In this document: positions 1-6,531 of the stretch, piece after piece
How positions within the stretch are numbered: the first letter of the stretch is position 1
Layout: every line of letters begins with the position of its first letter
The notes under the pieces: model-generated
Told to the model about the DNA's origin: nothing
The model's input: only the letters and a program-made list of their open reading frames with translations
The model's database searches: none
Translations under genes and position numbers: made by a program
Source: Pirellulales bacterium
GTDB lineage: Bacteria; Planctomycetota; Planctomycetia; Pirellulales; Thermoguttaceae
DNA: 12,560 nt
NCBI GenBank assembly: GCA_030642635.1
Contig: DAOWNK010000070.1
Span: 1 to 12,560 of the forward strand
Direction of reading: 5' to 3'

Positions 1-1652
1 ACCGGATAGAGCTTGCTCACGAGCACTTGCAGCCAGATTGCTGTCGGGTGCAGCACGACGGCCAGCAGCGCTGCACCAGTCACCGTTCGCCACGACGGTA
101 GCCTCAAGAGCAACGTTTGCCTGATGCTTCTGGCCAATAAGACGGTCATAAGCAGCGCCGGTGCAGCGATTACCGCTAGTTGGGTTGCCATAGCCATTTT
201 CACGAACCCGCCAAAACCTTCGGGAGGAGCCATGGTGGAGCTTATGAAAAACCGTACCATCAAAATGAGAACGCCGCAAAACATCGCGGCGGCAACGCTT
301 GGGGTCGGCTTACGGTCTCGCATCAGATGCCTCAGCCGGAGCCATACGTCGAGCCGTTCGCTCTCGCGGAACAGCACGTCCTCGGAGTTGAACTGATCGA
401 CCGCCCAGCGAATCGACAGAAAACAGGCGGCCAGCGTAACCGACAGCACGACCGGAAGAAACTCCAGCGCCTGGTACCCGTTGCCCTCCAGCACGTTGCG
501 CAGCAGCAACACCACGCCGGTTACCGGGATCAAGCTGCTGCCGAGGTTCAGTTCGACACCGGGAGACATCGGCAGCACGGCAAGCGGCATTACCAACAGC
601 AGCAACGGCATCAGATAATATTGGCCCTCCTTTGTGCTGCGGGCGAAGGCGGCCAGCGCCAGACACAACGCGCTGAAAAAAGCCGAAATCGGCACCAACG
701 CCACCAACAGCCAAAACACGGCCGTCGGCGGAGGGGCACTAAACTCGGCAAGCCGCCCGAATATCAAATAGCCGGTCAGGGCGATGCTGGCCAGGTTCAG
801 CACGGCTGTGACCATACTGAAGACCATGATGGTCAGCAGCTTGCCCAGGGCGATTTCGGTTCGACCGGCCGGGCTGCTAAGCAGCGTCTCCAACGTGCCG
901 CGTTCCTTTTCGCCGGCGCAGAGGTCTATGGCCGGGTAAAACGCACCGGTCAACGCCCAAATCAGCAGTATCACGGGCAGAATTTTCGACCACATCGCCG
1001 CGCCGCGGTAGGCGGTATCGTCGGCCACGTCGGCCATGTCCACCTCGAACGGCCTTGCGGCCGAGATTGGAATCCCACCGACGAGCAGGTTCTTTTCGCC
1101 TATCCCATCGGTCCAACGGTCTAAAACTCTGGAGAGCCGAACGAACGTAATCTGCGATTTTTCGCTTGCGGTGGTGTGTATGATCTCGGGCCGCGGGACC
1201 GTGACATTCCGTTCGGCGCCCTCCTCGACGGCCTGGCGGACGGCCTCCAGTGCCTTGGCGAAATCTTCGGGAAAGTAAATCGCCGCGTCGTACTTGCCGG
1301 ACTGCACCTCTCGACGGGCAGCCGCACGCGGGTCGAGTGCTTGCTCATCCCCGTCCGGCTCCGATCGGGCAAAGTGCAACTCCAGCAGGCGCGCATCCTT
1401 GGGATTGCGAAACAACTCCGACGAAAATCGTCGGTTTACTATCAGCGGCGGATCGTCCGGCAAGTCCCTGGCGCCGACCACTAGTACGTCGGTGGCCTGC
1501 TCCTGGATGAATTGCTTGATCTGAATAAAGCCCATCCCCAACAATGGATACAGCAATATCGGCAACACTGCAATCATAAACAGCGTGCGCCGATCGCGCA
1601 ACTGGTCGCGAATCTCGCGGAAGAAGATCAACTTGACGTTTTTTAAGTGCAT
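1..1652 (-). CDS. ABC-2 type transporter permease (NatB-like), probably fused to a CPBP protease domain; 3' end outside window
   Basis: The minus-strand frame is open from the ATG at 1652-1650 to the window edge, giving 550 codons without a stop, so the C-terminus is missing. The start codon lies inside the end of the upstream ATPase gene (10-nt overlap), as expected for a coupled transporter pair. Visible parts: a first membrane helix near residues 20-40 (RTLFMIAVLPILLYPLLG), a large non-membrane segment to about residue 215, then several helices. The NatB/ABC-2 hallmark EKERGTLETLL starts at residue 248. After about residue 435 the sequence changes to a linker and further hydrophobic helices (VAAAMFCGVLILMV, AVIAAPALLMTVLLA). 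I recall planctomycete proteins that join an ABC-2 permease to a CPBP intramembrane protease, and this segment resembles their junction, but the EExxxR and FxxxH catalytic motifs would lie beyond base 1. Likely role: inner-membrane permease of an ATP-driven exporter; substrate unknown, with sodium only the family precedent. Confidence 0.85.
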   Translation of the reverse strand, partial: MHLKNVKLIFFREIRDQLRDRRTLFMIAVLPILLYPLLGMGFIQIKQFIQEQATDVLVVGARDLPDDPPLIVNRRFSSELFRNPKDARLLELHFARSEPDGDEQALDPRAAARREVQSGKYDAAIYFPEDFAKALEAVRQAVEEGAERNVTVPRPEIIHTTASEKSQITFVRLSRVLDRWTDGIGEKNLLVGGIPISAARPFEVDMADVADDTAYRGAAMWSKILPVILLIWALTGAFYPAIDLCAGEKERGTLETLLSSPAGRTEIALGKLLTIMVFSMVTAVLNLASIALTGYLIFGRLAEFSAPPPTAVFWLLVALVPISAFFSALCLALAAFARSTKEGQYYLMPLLLLVMPLAVLPMSPGVELNLGSSLIPVTGVVLLLRNVLEGNGYQALEFLPVVLSVTLAACFLSIRWAVDQFNSEDVLFRESERLDVWLRLRHLMRDRKPTPSVAAAMFCGVLILMVRFFISSTMAPPEGFGGFVKMAMATQLAVIAAPALLMTVLLARSIRQTLLLRLPSWRTVTGAALLAVVLHPTAIWLQVLVSKLYP

Positions 1653-2386
1653 TGGTGATTGGAAATCAACTGGAAAAACAACTCCTCCAGGTCGTGTTCG
1701 TCGTGCCGCTCGCGCAGCTCGTCTAGTGTGCCTTCGCTGAGCAACTCTCCGCGATGTATAATCGCCACGCGGTCGCACAGTTTCTCCGCCTCGCGCATAA
1801 TGTGGGTCGAAAACAGTATGCACTTACCGTGATCGCGCAGCTCGGCCACGGTGTTCAACAGCGCCCTGGCGACCAGTACGTCCAGGCCCAACGTGGCCTC
1901 GTCGAATATCAGCACCGGCGGATCGTGGACGATCGCCCTGGCGACCGACACCTTCTGTTTCATCCCGGTAGACATCTTTGCACCGAGAAGGTCGCGGATG
2001 TCGTTCATTTTCAACCGCTCGAACAGTGATTCCATGCGTTCGGCGAGCACCTCTTCCGACATGCCGTGCAGACGGCCGAAATACTCGACCATTTCCCAGG
2101 CGGTCATCCGGTCGTAAACGGCCGTGTTGGTCGAAATATACCCGATCCGGCGACGGACCTGGGCAGGGTGGGTCAGCACGTCATATCCGCCGACCACGGC
2201 GGCGCCGGAGGTGGGACGCAGCAGTGTACTTAATATCCTGATCGCAGTGGTCTTGCCCGCACCGTTGGGACCGAGCAGCCCGTAGATCTGGCCAGGCTCC
2301 GCGCGGAAACTGATCCCGTCCAACGCCACCAGCCGGCCGCGACGCAGATCGGCGTAGTGCTTTGTAAGGCCGTTTACTTGGATCAT
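1643..2386 (-). CDS. ABC transporter ATP-binding protein, NatA-like
   Basis: A 247-residue ATPase subunit that should energise the permease encoded immediately downstream. Walker A is GPNGAGKTT at residues 39-47, the signature is STGMKQK at 139-145 (the variant typical of NatA-type subunits rather than LSGGQ), Walker B is VLIFDE with the catalytic glutamate at 163, and the switch histidine is in STHIM at 195. The usual DEPT after Walker B reads DEAT here, a mild variation. The length is normal for a single nucleotide-binding domain. The ATG at 2386 has no convincing Shine-Dalgarno sequence; the 108-nt spacer upstream holds a repeat hairpin and separates it from mqnC on the same strand. Its stop overlaps the permease start by 10 nt, implying translational coupling. 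The ATPase assignment is certain, the substrate is not. Confidence 0.93.
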   Translation of the reverse strand: MIQVNGLTKHYADLRRGRLVALDGISFRAEPGQIYGLLGPNGAGKTTAIRILSTLLRPTSGAAVVGGYDVLTHPAQVRRRIGYISTNTAVYDRMTAWEMVEYFGRLHGMSEEVLAERMESLFERLKMNDIRDLLGAKMSTGMKQKVSVARAIVHDPPVLIFDEATLGLDVLVARALLNTVAELRDHGKCILFSTHIMREAEKLCDRVAIIHRGELLSEGTLDELRERHDEHDLEELFFQLISNHQCT

Positions 2387-2408
2387 TATGTTAAGTGTTC
2401 AATGGGAA

Positions 2409-2465
2409 TTAGGGCTTAGGGATTGGAATCCGACCTTCCACCTCAACTCTAATCCCTAATCCCTA
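2409..2465. repeat. TAGGGATT heptamer hairpin, copy 1
   Basis: The arms TTAGGGCTTAGGGATT (2409-2424) and AATCCCTAATCCCTA (2451-2465) pair over 15 bp with one mismatch around a 26-nt loop. Read on the minus strand, bases 2465-2416 match 6460-6509 on the plus strand at 49 of 50 positions, so this is a dispersed element and not a local accident. It lies just downstream of the mqnC stop and upstream of the ABC ATPase. It may end or attenuate transcription between the menaquinone and transporter genes, but no U-run follows the stem, so this role is a guess. Confidence 0.8.
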
Positions 2466-2494
2466 CTATACAATGTCCCTTACCATAGCTTAGC

Positions 2495-3586
2495 TTACAT
2501 CGCCCGATCACCCTGCCGTAGCGGTATGTCTACAAGTTCGTAGAATACGTTTCGGCGGCGTGGTATATAGCCCGCCTCGCCGATCGCGCGGCGAATTTCA
2601 GGCTCGGTGGTGCGGTAACTGGCGCCTGCCGCCGCCACCACGTTTTCTTCGATCATCATGCTGCCAAAATCGTTCGCCCCGAACCGCAGTGCAATCTGAC
2701 CGACTGTCATACCTTGCGTGACCCAGCTTGCCTGAATGTTTGCAAAATTATCGAGGTAAAGCCGACTGACCGCCAGGGTTTTCAGATACTCGAACGCACC
2801 GACCTTGTGAAGTTCCGACAGTCCGGTACAGGCCGGTTGAAACGTCCAGGCGATAAAGGCCGTAAATCCGCCGGTAGAATCCTGCAACCGGCGCAACCGC
2901 TCCAGGTGTTCGATCCGCTCGGCCGGCGTCTCGACGTGGCCGAACATCATGGTGGCCGAGCCGCGTCCGCCCAGCTCGTGCCAGGTGCGGCAGACTTCCA
3001 ACCACCGGTCGGCCGATATCTTCTGCGGGCTGATCTGCCGCCGGACGCGATCTACCAGTATTTCGGCCCCGCCGCCGGGCAGACTACCCAATCCGGCTGA
3101 CTTCAGACGCTCGAGAACCGTACGGATCGGCAATCCGGAGAGCCGAGCGACGTGATCTACCTCCGGCGGGCTGAAACCGTGGACGTTGATCTGCAGATAC
3201 CGCTCCTTAATATCGTGCAACAACCGCTCGTACCAGTCGATTGTCAGTTCCGGATTCAAACCGCCTTGCAGCAGTATCTGATCTCCGCCAAGCTCGATTG
3301 TCTCGCCGATCTTGTAGAATAACTCCTCGCGGCTGATGACGTATCCTTCCGGGTCGCCGGGGCTGCGCGAGAACGCGCAGAAGCGACAACCGCCGGTGCA
3401 GATGTTCGTGTAGTTGATATTGCGGTCGATGTTGTAGGTGCGATACTCCTCCGGGTGCAGGCGTTCGGTGACGGCGTCGGCCGCACGGCCCAGCGCGGCC
3501 AATTTATTCGAACTGAGCAACTCCACGGCCTCTTCCGGCTTCAACCGCTCACCGGAGAGCGTTTTATCGAGGAGATTTTGGATCAT
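2495..3586 (-). CDS. mqnC: Cyclic dehypoxanthinyl futalosine synthase MqnC (radical SAM)
   Basis: Radical SAM enzyme of the futalosine pathway to menaquinone; it cyclises dehypoxanthine futalosine. With the ATG at 3586 the protein has 363 residues, the usual family length. The [4Fe-4S]/SAM motif CTGGCRFCAF has its three cysteines at residues 63, 67 and 70. Other family blocks are HPEEYRTYNIDRNINYTN before the motif, GSLPGGGAEILVDRVR and ISPQK, TMMFGHVET, GGFTAFIAWTFQP, and GANDFGSMMIEENVV near the C-terminus. These blocks fit MqnC better than its paralogue MqnE. A GTG at 3595 would add three residues. I prefer ATG because MIQNLLDKTLSGERL matches the usual N-terminus; neither start has a clear ribosome site. 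It follows mqnA by about 60 nt, so the two are probably cotranscribed, with a palindrome in the leader. Confidence 0.94.
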   Translation of the reverse strand: MIQNLLDKTLSGERLKPEEAVELLSSNKLAALGRAADAVTERLHPEEYRTYNIDRNINYTNICTGGCRFCAFSRSPGDPEGYVISREELFYKIGETIELGGDQILLQGGLNPELTIDWYERLLHDIKERYLQINVHGFSPPEVDHVARLSGLPIRTVLERLKSAGLGSLPGGGAEILVDRVRRQISPQKISADRWLEVCRTWHELGGRGSATMMFGHVETPAERIEHLERLRRLQDSTGGFTAFIAWTFQPACTGLSELHKVGAFEYLKTLAVSRLYLDNFANIQASWVTQGMTVGQIALRFGANDFGSMMIEENVVAAAGASYRTTEPEIRRAIGEAGYIPRRRNVFYELVDIPLRQGDRAM

Positions 3587-3605
3587 AAAAGTCACATGGC
3601 GTTCA

Positions 3606-3671
3606 AGCCGCCGTGCCGGCGGCTGCTAAACGTGAGAATTAACCCGTTTAGCGGTCGCCGGTACGGCGACC
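3606..3671. repeat. Two inward-facing copies of a GTTTAGC-linked GC palindrome (REP/BIME-like)
   Basis: Copy one (minus orientation) is the stem AGCCGCC/GGCGGCT (3606-3612, 3618-3624) with loop GTGCC, followed by GCTAAACG (3625-3632). Copy two (plus orientation) is CGTTTAGC (3645-3652), then the stem GGTCGCC/GGCGACC (3653-3659, 3665-3671) with loop GGTAC. Both stems are perfect over 7 bp with 5-nt loops. The two flanks pair with each other, so the whole forms a larger cruciform-like unit. Stem letters differ between copies while pairing is kept, which points to selection on structure. Copy two encodes the last residues of MqnA and its TAA stop; copy one is in the mqnC leader. Two related copies lie inside the coding region at 12158-12222. 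Confidence 0.8.
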
Positions 3672-4502
3672 TTTTCCCAGCTCCACCCCTGCCGGTGCAA
3701 GGCCGTGCCGTGCGGCCAACTCGTAAAATGCCGCCAACCCCTGACGCTGACGCTCTCCCAGCCGAAAGTTGAGATAGTCGTTCAGGTACGAGAGGCATTC
3801 CGACTCCGGAATACCAACGTCCGGTGCGTTGAGCCTGGCAATCTCAGGCAGACAGTTCACTCCTTCGTCTCGCGCGGCCGAGAGCACCTCGTCCAGACCG
3901 TGCAGATCGACGCCGTCCCTGGCAATCCACATTGCGAAGACGAACGGCCCTCCGCTGAACTCGCGCCAACGCTCGCCCATGTCCCAGATGAACTCGAACG
4001 TACCGTCCGGCGGCAACATTCCACGGTCGCCGATCAACATCGCCGCGTCGGCCGTCATCTCCGACAGCTCAGTGCCGATCGGCAGTGGCAATAGCCGCGG
4101 TTCCAGGCCGTACTGTTCCTTCAGCACGATCCTGGTCATCGCCGCACTGGTCCGCGAGCCTTCGTCCAGGGCCAACGTCTCGATCCGCTCGACCGGGACA
4201 CGGCTGTAGAGCTTCACGCTCCGCACCGGGCCGTCGCACGCGATACACGCGTCGGATACAATCCGGTAGCCCGGATTTCGGGCGTACTCGATCGACGGGA
4301 TAAGCGCCACGTCCAGCCCACCCGACGCCAGACTGTCGGCCAGGCGGCTGGGTAGATCGAACACTATCCGTGCATCCGGAGCCAGCCGCGCAAGGCGGAA
4401 CGTCAGCGGCCGGGCGTTCAGGTATGTTACCGCCCCGATGCGGACCTGCGAATTTTCGTTTGCGGCAGACGGTTTCGAGATGATCGGTTCCTGGTGGTTC
4501 AT
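3648..4502 (-). CDS. mqnA: Chorismate dehydratase MqnA (menaquinone biosynthesis)
   Basis: First enzyme of the futalosine pathway, converting chorismate to 3-[(1-carboxyvinyl)oxy]benzoate in the cytoplasm. The 284-residue length fits the family. Recognisable blocks are RIGAVTYLNARPL (residues 21-33), VALIPSIEY, VKLYSRVPVERIETLALDEG followed by SRTSAAMTRI, AAMLIGDRGM and GPFVFAMWIA, which form the periplasmic-binding-protein-like fold used by MqnA. The first 20 residues are an unconserved-looking lead-in, so translation might start slightly later, but no better start codon with a ribosome site is evident. The C-terminal residues KGRRTGDR and the stop codon are made from a palindromic repeat that overlaps the gene end, so the natural C-terminus may have been replaced. 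It is divergent from the PIN/antitoxin-like unit and heads the run mqnA-mqnC. Confidence 0.94.
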   Translation of the reverse strand: MNHQEPIISKPSAANENSQVRIGAVTYLNARPLTFRLARLAPDARIVFDLPSRLADSLASGGLDVALIPSIEYARNPGYRIVSDACIACDGPVRSVKLYSRVPVERIETLALDEGSRTSAAMTRIVLKEQYGLEPRLLPLPIGTELSEMTADAAMLIGDRGMLPPDGTFEFIWDMGERWREFSGGPFVFAMWIARDGVDLHGLDEVLSAARDEGVNCLPEIARLNAPDVGIPESECLSYLNDYLNFRLGERQRQGLAAFYELAARHGLAPAGVELGKGRRTGDR

Positions 4503-4532
4503 AGGAAACCGTTTATTGTATATATTAAAGGA

Positions 4533-4561
4533 TTGAATGGACAGTGCCGTTTGCTTATAAT
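4533..4561 (+). promoter_or_regulatory. Sigma70-type promoter for the PIN/antitoxin-like pair
   Basis: TTGAAT at 4533-4538 and a perfect TATAAT at 4556-4561 are separated by 17 bp, the ideal spacing. It points to the PIN gene, whose ribosome site GGAGG is at 4576-4580. It occupies an AT-rich stretch between divergent mqnA and this unit. The near-consensus form differs from the poorly defined upstream regions of the neighbouring genes. Confidence 0.55.
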
Positions 4562-4588
4562 AGTATATTAGAGTTGGAGGAACGATAG

Positions 4589-4891
4589 TTGTCCAAAAGT
4601 GTTTATGTCGAAACTAGCGTTGTAAGTGCCCGTGTCACATTACGTGATGATCCGGTCAGTGAAGCACAGCGTTTTCACACAGTAGAGTGGTGGACCAATT
4701 ACAGGCTGTTTTACGATGTTTGCTACAGCCAAGCCGTGAATGAAGTAGATTATCTTTTGACGTGGAATTGCAAACACCTCGCCAACGTTAACAAGATCGA
4801 ACACATTCAAGTAATCAACAGGCGATTGGGACTATTGACACCAGTTATATTAACGCCGGAAATGCTGCTCTCGGGAGACAATCAAACATGA
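4589..4891 (+). CDS. Internally deleted VapC-like PIN-domain protein, probably inactive toxin remnant
   Basis: A 100-residue frame starting at TTG, chosen because GGAGG at 4576-4580 sits 8 nt upstream and a strong promoter precedes it. The N-terminal part (VYVETSVVSARVT, then a TVEWW block) is the start of a PIN ribonuclease domain with its first acidic residue. The C-terminal part (VDYLLTWNCKHLANVNKIE, then TPVILTPEMLL) is the end of the same domain type. Full-length proteins of this kind are about 160 residues as I recall; the centre, with the second and third acidic residues of the active site, is missing between YDVCYSQAV and NEVDYLL. The join keeps the frame, which suggests a clean in-frame deletion of roughly 60-70 codons. 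Base composition is more AT-rich than its neighbours, as in transferred toxin-antitoxin loci. It overlaps the next gene by ATGA. Confidence 0.65.
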   Translation: MSKSVYVETSVVSARVTLRDDPVSEAQRFHTVEWWTNYRLFYDVCYSQAVNEVDYLLTWNCKHLANVNKIEHIQVINRRLGLLTPVILTPEMLLSGDNQT

Positions 4892-5055
4892 AGTCCACGT
4901 TGAAAATTCCGATAGTCGACGACGTTCGCAGGGCAAGGGAAGCACTCGCAAAGGATTGCGAATACAATCTTCGTAAGCTGGTTGAGATGCTTAGAAACCA
5001 AGAACGGGTGTCTGGACGGCATGCACAGAAGCTGTACGACAGTGGTAAATCGTAG
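4888..5055 (+). CDS. Small 55-residue protein next to PIN gene, possible antitoxin-like partner
   Basis: An ATG at 4888 overlaps the TGA of the PIN gene (ATGA), so it is almost certainly cotranslated with it. The protein opens MKSTLKIPIVDDVRRAREAL and is charged and helical-looking, with a basic middle (NLRKLVEMLRNQERVSGRH) and no membrane segment. It resembles short proteins encoded beside PIN-domain genes with a DDVRRAREAL-like first helix; whether these act as antitoxins is not something I can show. With the toxin gene internally deleted, this gene may persist as a passenger or as a protector against related toxins. It is convergent with nrdR, 29 nt away, and I see no clear terminator in that gap. 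Confidence 0.6.
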   Translation: MKSTLKIPIVDDVRRAREALAKDCEYNLRKLVEMLRNQERVSGRHAQKLYDSGKS

Positions 5056-5084
5056 CGGTGCTCTGCTTCTGTAAAGCTGAACGT

Positions 5085-5552
5085 CTACTCAAAGTAGCCG
5101 GATTCGTCCAGCATGGGCCTTAGTTCTTCGACGAAATCGTGAACGTCGTCGAACTGCCGGTAGACACTGGCAAAGCGAACGTAGGCCACCTGATCGAGGT
5201 CTCGGAGGTGCTGCATTACCAGTTCGCCCACACGACGGCTTTCGATTTCCAAGTAGAAATTCGCCTCGATCTCGTTCTCGATTTCTGTGATAATTTCTTC
5301 GATTTGAGCTTCTCTGACAGGCCGCTTCCAGCAGGCCTTCTCCAGCCCTTGCTTGATCTTAATGCGGTCGAACGGCTCGCGGGCGCCGTCTTTTTTGACA
5401 ATTTTTACAGTGGTCGACTCGATGCGTTCGTAGGTGGTGTACCGCCGCCGGCAGGCCAGGCATTGCCGACGCCGCCGAGTGACCAAACCGTCCTCGCTGA
5501 CACGCGAGTCGATGACGCGATCGTTGTCGATTTGGCAAAACGGACACTTCAT
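5085..5552 (-). CDS. nrdR: Transcriptional repressor NrdR
   Basis: A 155-residue repressor of ribonucleotide reductase genes that senses ATP/dATP. The N-terminal zinc ribbon has cysteines at 3, 6, 31 and 34 (MKCPFCQ and CLACRRR) and is followed by YTTYERIE. An ATP-cone occupies roughly residues 49-139 (VKIVKKDGAREPFDRIKIKQGL, ending AYVRFASVYRQFDDVHDF), with a short C-terminal tail. Length and motif order are standard. The start at 5552 (ATG) is fixed by the zinc ribbon beginning at residue 1. GGAG lies about 15 nt upstream, farther than usual. No ribonucleotide reductase gene is in view, so its targets are elsewhere. It diverges from the zinc-ribbon/PH gene across a repeat-rich spacer. Confidence 0.97.
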   Translation of the reverse strand: MKCPFCQIDNDRVIDSRVSEDGLVTRRRRQCLACRRRYTTYERIESTTVKIVKKDGAREPFDRIKIKQGLEKACWKRPVREAQIEEIITEIENEIEANFYLEIESRRVGELVMQHLRDLDQVAYVRFASVYRQFDDVHDFVEELRPMLDESGYFE

Positions 5553-5591
5553 GGTCTAATACAATTCTCCAGTCGTATTCCCACATAATAC

Positions 5592-5710
5592 AGGGGGGAG
5601 GCGGAAGGCGGAAGGGGAAAGGGGGTTGATTGCAAATTGCAAATTGAAAATTGCCGCTTGCGGCTTCGCACCCACTACCTTCCCCCTTCCCTCCTCACCC
5701 TTCCCCCTTC
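5592..5710. repeat. Polypurine/polypyrimidine hairpin with ATTGCAA heptamers, nrdR to PH-gene spacer
   Basis: A purine arm (about 5593-5625, GGGGGGAGGCGGAAGGCGG and onward) faces a pyrimidine arm (about 5679-5710, CCTTCCCCCTTCCCTCC and onward), allowing a long imperfect stem. The centre holds heptamers in a row, ATTGCAA twice, then ATTGAAA and ATTGCCG. The build (purine arm, AT-rich core, pyrimidine arm) resembles the hairpin at 7371-7510, though the letters differ. It lies between divergent genes, so termination is not the obvious role. Confidence 0.6.
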
Positions 5711-5716
5711 TATAAT
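5711..5716 (+). promoter_or_regulatory. Possible -10 box (TATAAT) for the zinc-ribbon/PH gene
   Basis: A perfect TATAAT follows the pyrimidine arm directly and is 35 nt upstream of the ATG at 5752. No -35 hexamer is visible in the C/T tract at the right distance, so this may be an activator-dependent promoter or chance. A small palindrome TACCGGGTA (5716-5724) follows it. Confidence 0.35.
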
Positions 5717-5751
5717 ACCGGGTATTGTCAACTAAAAGGAGGATCAACATC

Positions 5752-6447
5752 ATGCACTGTCCAGCATGTGGCGTCGAGGTGGTCCAGCAGGCGGTTTTTT
5801 GCCATCAATGCGGCAAGCGGCTCGATTTCAACTCTCAGCAGTTTCCGCCGCACCAGGGCGAGGAGAACGCCCCGGCGGCCGAAAGTATACCGACGAATAC
5901 TCAAGCCGCCGGACTGGCCGAGGCATTTCAGCAAAGCATCGCCGCACGACAAACACCCGACCAAGAACCGGAACTGAATCTCTGGCAAGGCGGATTCTCG
6001 CCGAAGGCAATGATCGGTGCCTGGGTGCTAAGCGGACTGGTAACGCTGCTGTTGCTCGCCCTGGGGATTTACTTTCCCTACAAATATGTCTGGATCGGTG
6101 TTGTCGTCGTGATTCTGGTGCTCTGGAACTACCAAGCCATTAAGCTGCTGTTCCGCCGATGGAACGTTCGATACACACTGACCACACAGCGATTCATCCA
6201 CGAGACCGGAATCCTGCGCCGCGTGACCGATCGGATCGAGGTGATTGACATGGACGACATCACCGTCGATCAGAAAGTCTTGGAGCGGTTGGTCGGCGTG
6301 GGCACGATTCGGGTCACCTCGAGCGATACCACGCACCCCGAATTGATTATGCCCGGCATCGAGAACGTCAAGCAGGTGGCCGACCTGATCGACGACACGC
6401 GCCGCAAAGAACGGCGACGGCGCGGGCTGCATATTGAAAGTATATGA
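5752..6447 (+). CDS. Zinc-ribbon, two-helix membrane protein with bacterial PH (YdbS-type) domain
   Basis: A 231-residue protein. The start ATG at 5752 has an excellent ribosome site, AAAAGGAGG ending at 5742, so the longer frame from 5725 is rejected. Residues 1-20 form a zinc ribbon (CPAC at 3-6 and CHQC at 17-20). Residues 21-80 are a Gln/Pro/Ala-rich linker. Two membrane helices follow (about 85-108 and 112-130). Residues 137-215 (WNVRYTLTTQRFIHETGILR, then IEVIDMDDITVDQ and GTIRVTSSD) match the bPH_2 domain found in YdbS-like proteins. The C-terminus is basic (RRKERRRRG). The domain is predicted to sit at the cytoplasmic face; the molecular function is unknown. It is convergent with the OmpA-like gene, with a heptamer hairpin starting at its stop codon. 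Confidence 0.85.
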   Translation: MHCPACGVEVVQQAVFCHQCGKRLDFNSQQFPPHQGEENAPAAESIPTNTQAAGLAEAFQQSIAARQTPDQEPELNLWQGGFSPKAMIGAWVLSGLVTLLLLALGIYFPYKYVWIGVVVVILVLWNYQAIKLLFRRWNVRYTLTTQRFIHETGILRRVTDRIEVIDMDDITVDQKVLERLVGVGTIRVTSSDTTHPELIMPGIENVKQVADLIDDTRRKERRRRGLHIESI

Positions 6448-6521
6448 GGGATTGGGGATTAGGGATTAGGGATTAGAGTTGAGGTGGAAGGTTGGATTCC
6501 AATCCCTAATCCCCAATCCCC
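6447..6521. repeat. TAGGGATT heptamer hairpin, copy 2, between convergent genes
   Basis: The left arm 6447-6467 (GGGATTGGGGATTAGGGATT) pairs with the right arm 6501-6521 over 20 of 21 positions around a 33-nt loop. Its core 6460-6509 is 49/50 identical to the inverse of copy 1. It starts directly after the stop of the PH gene and ends 10 nt before the stop of the convergent OmpA-like gene, a position suited to a two-way terminator. The G-strand has four G-tracts (6448-6450, 6454-6457, 6462-6464, 6469-6471) with loops of 3-4 nt, the pattern of a telomere-like G-quadruplex. Confidence 0.8.
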
Positions 6522-6531
6522 ATAACCTTTT

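Noticed and set aside
180..1124. 314-residue plus-strand frame rich in Gln, Arg and His
   Set aside because: It lies antisense to the permease, whose frame has the ABC-2 motif EKERGTLETLL and clear membrane helices; composition of the plus frame is typical of an antisense shadow in GC-rich DNA.
4503..4532. Minus-strand promoter for mqnA in the AT-rich stretch
   Set aside because: TATATA-like sequences are present but no -35 hexamer at proper spacing, and AT-rich DNA gives such matches freely.
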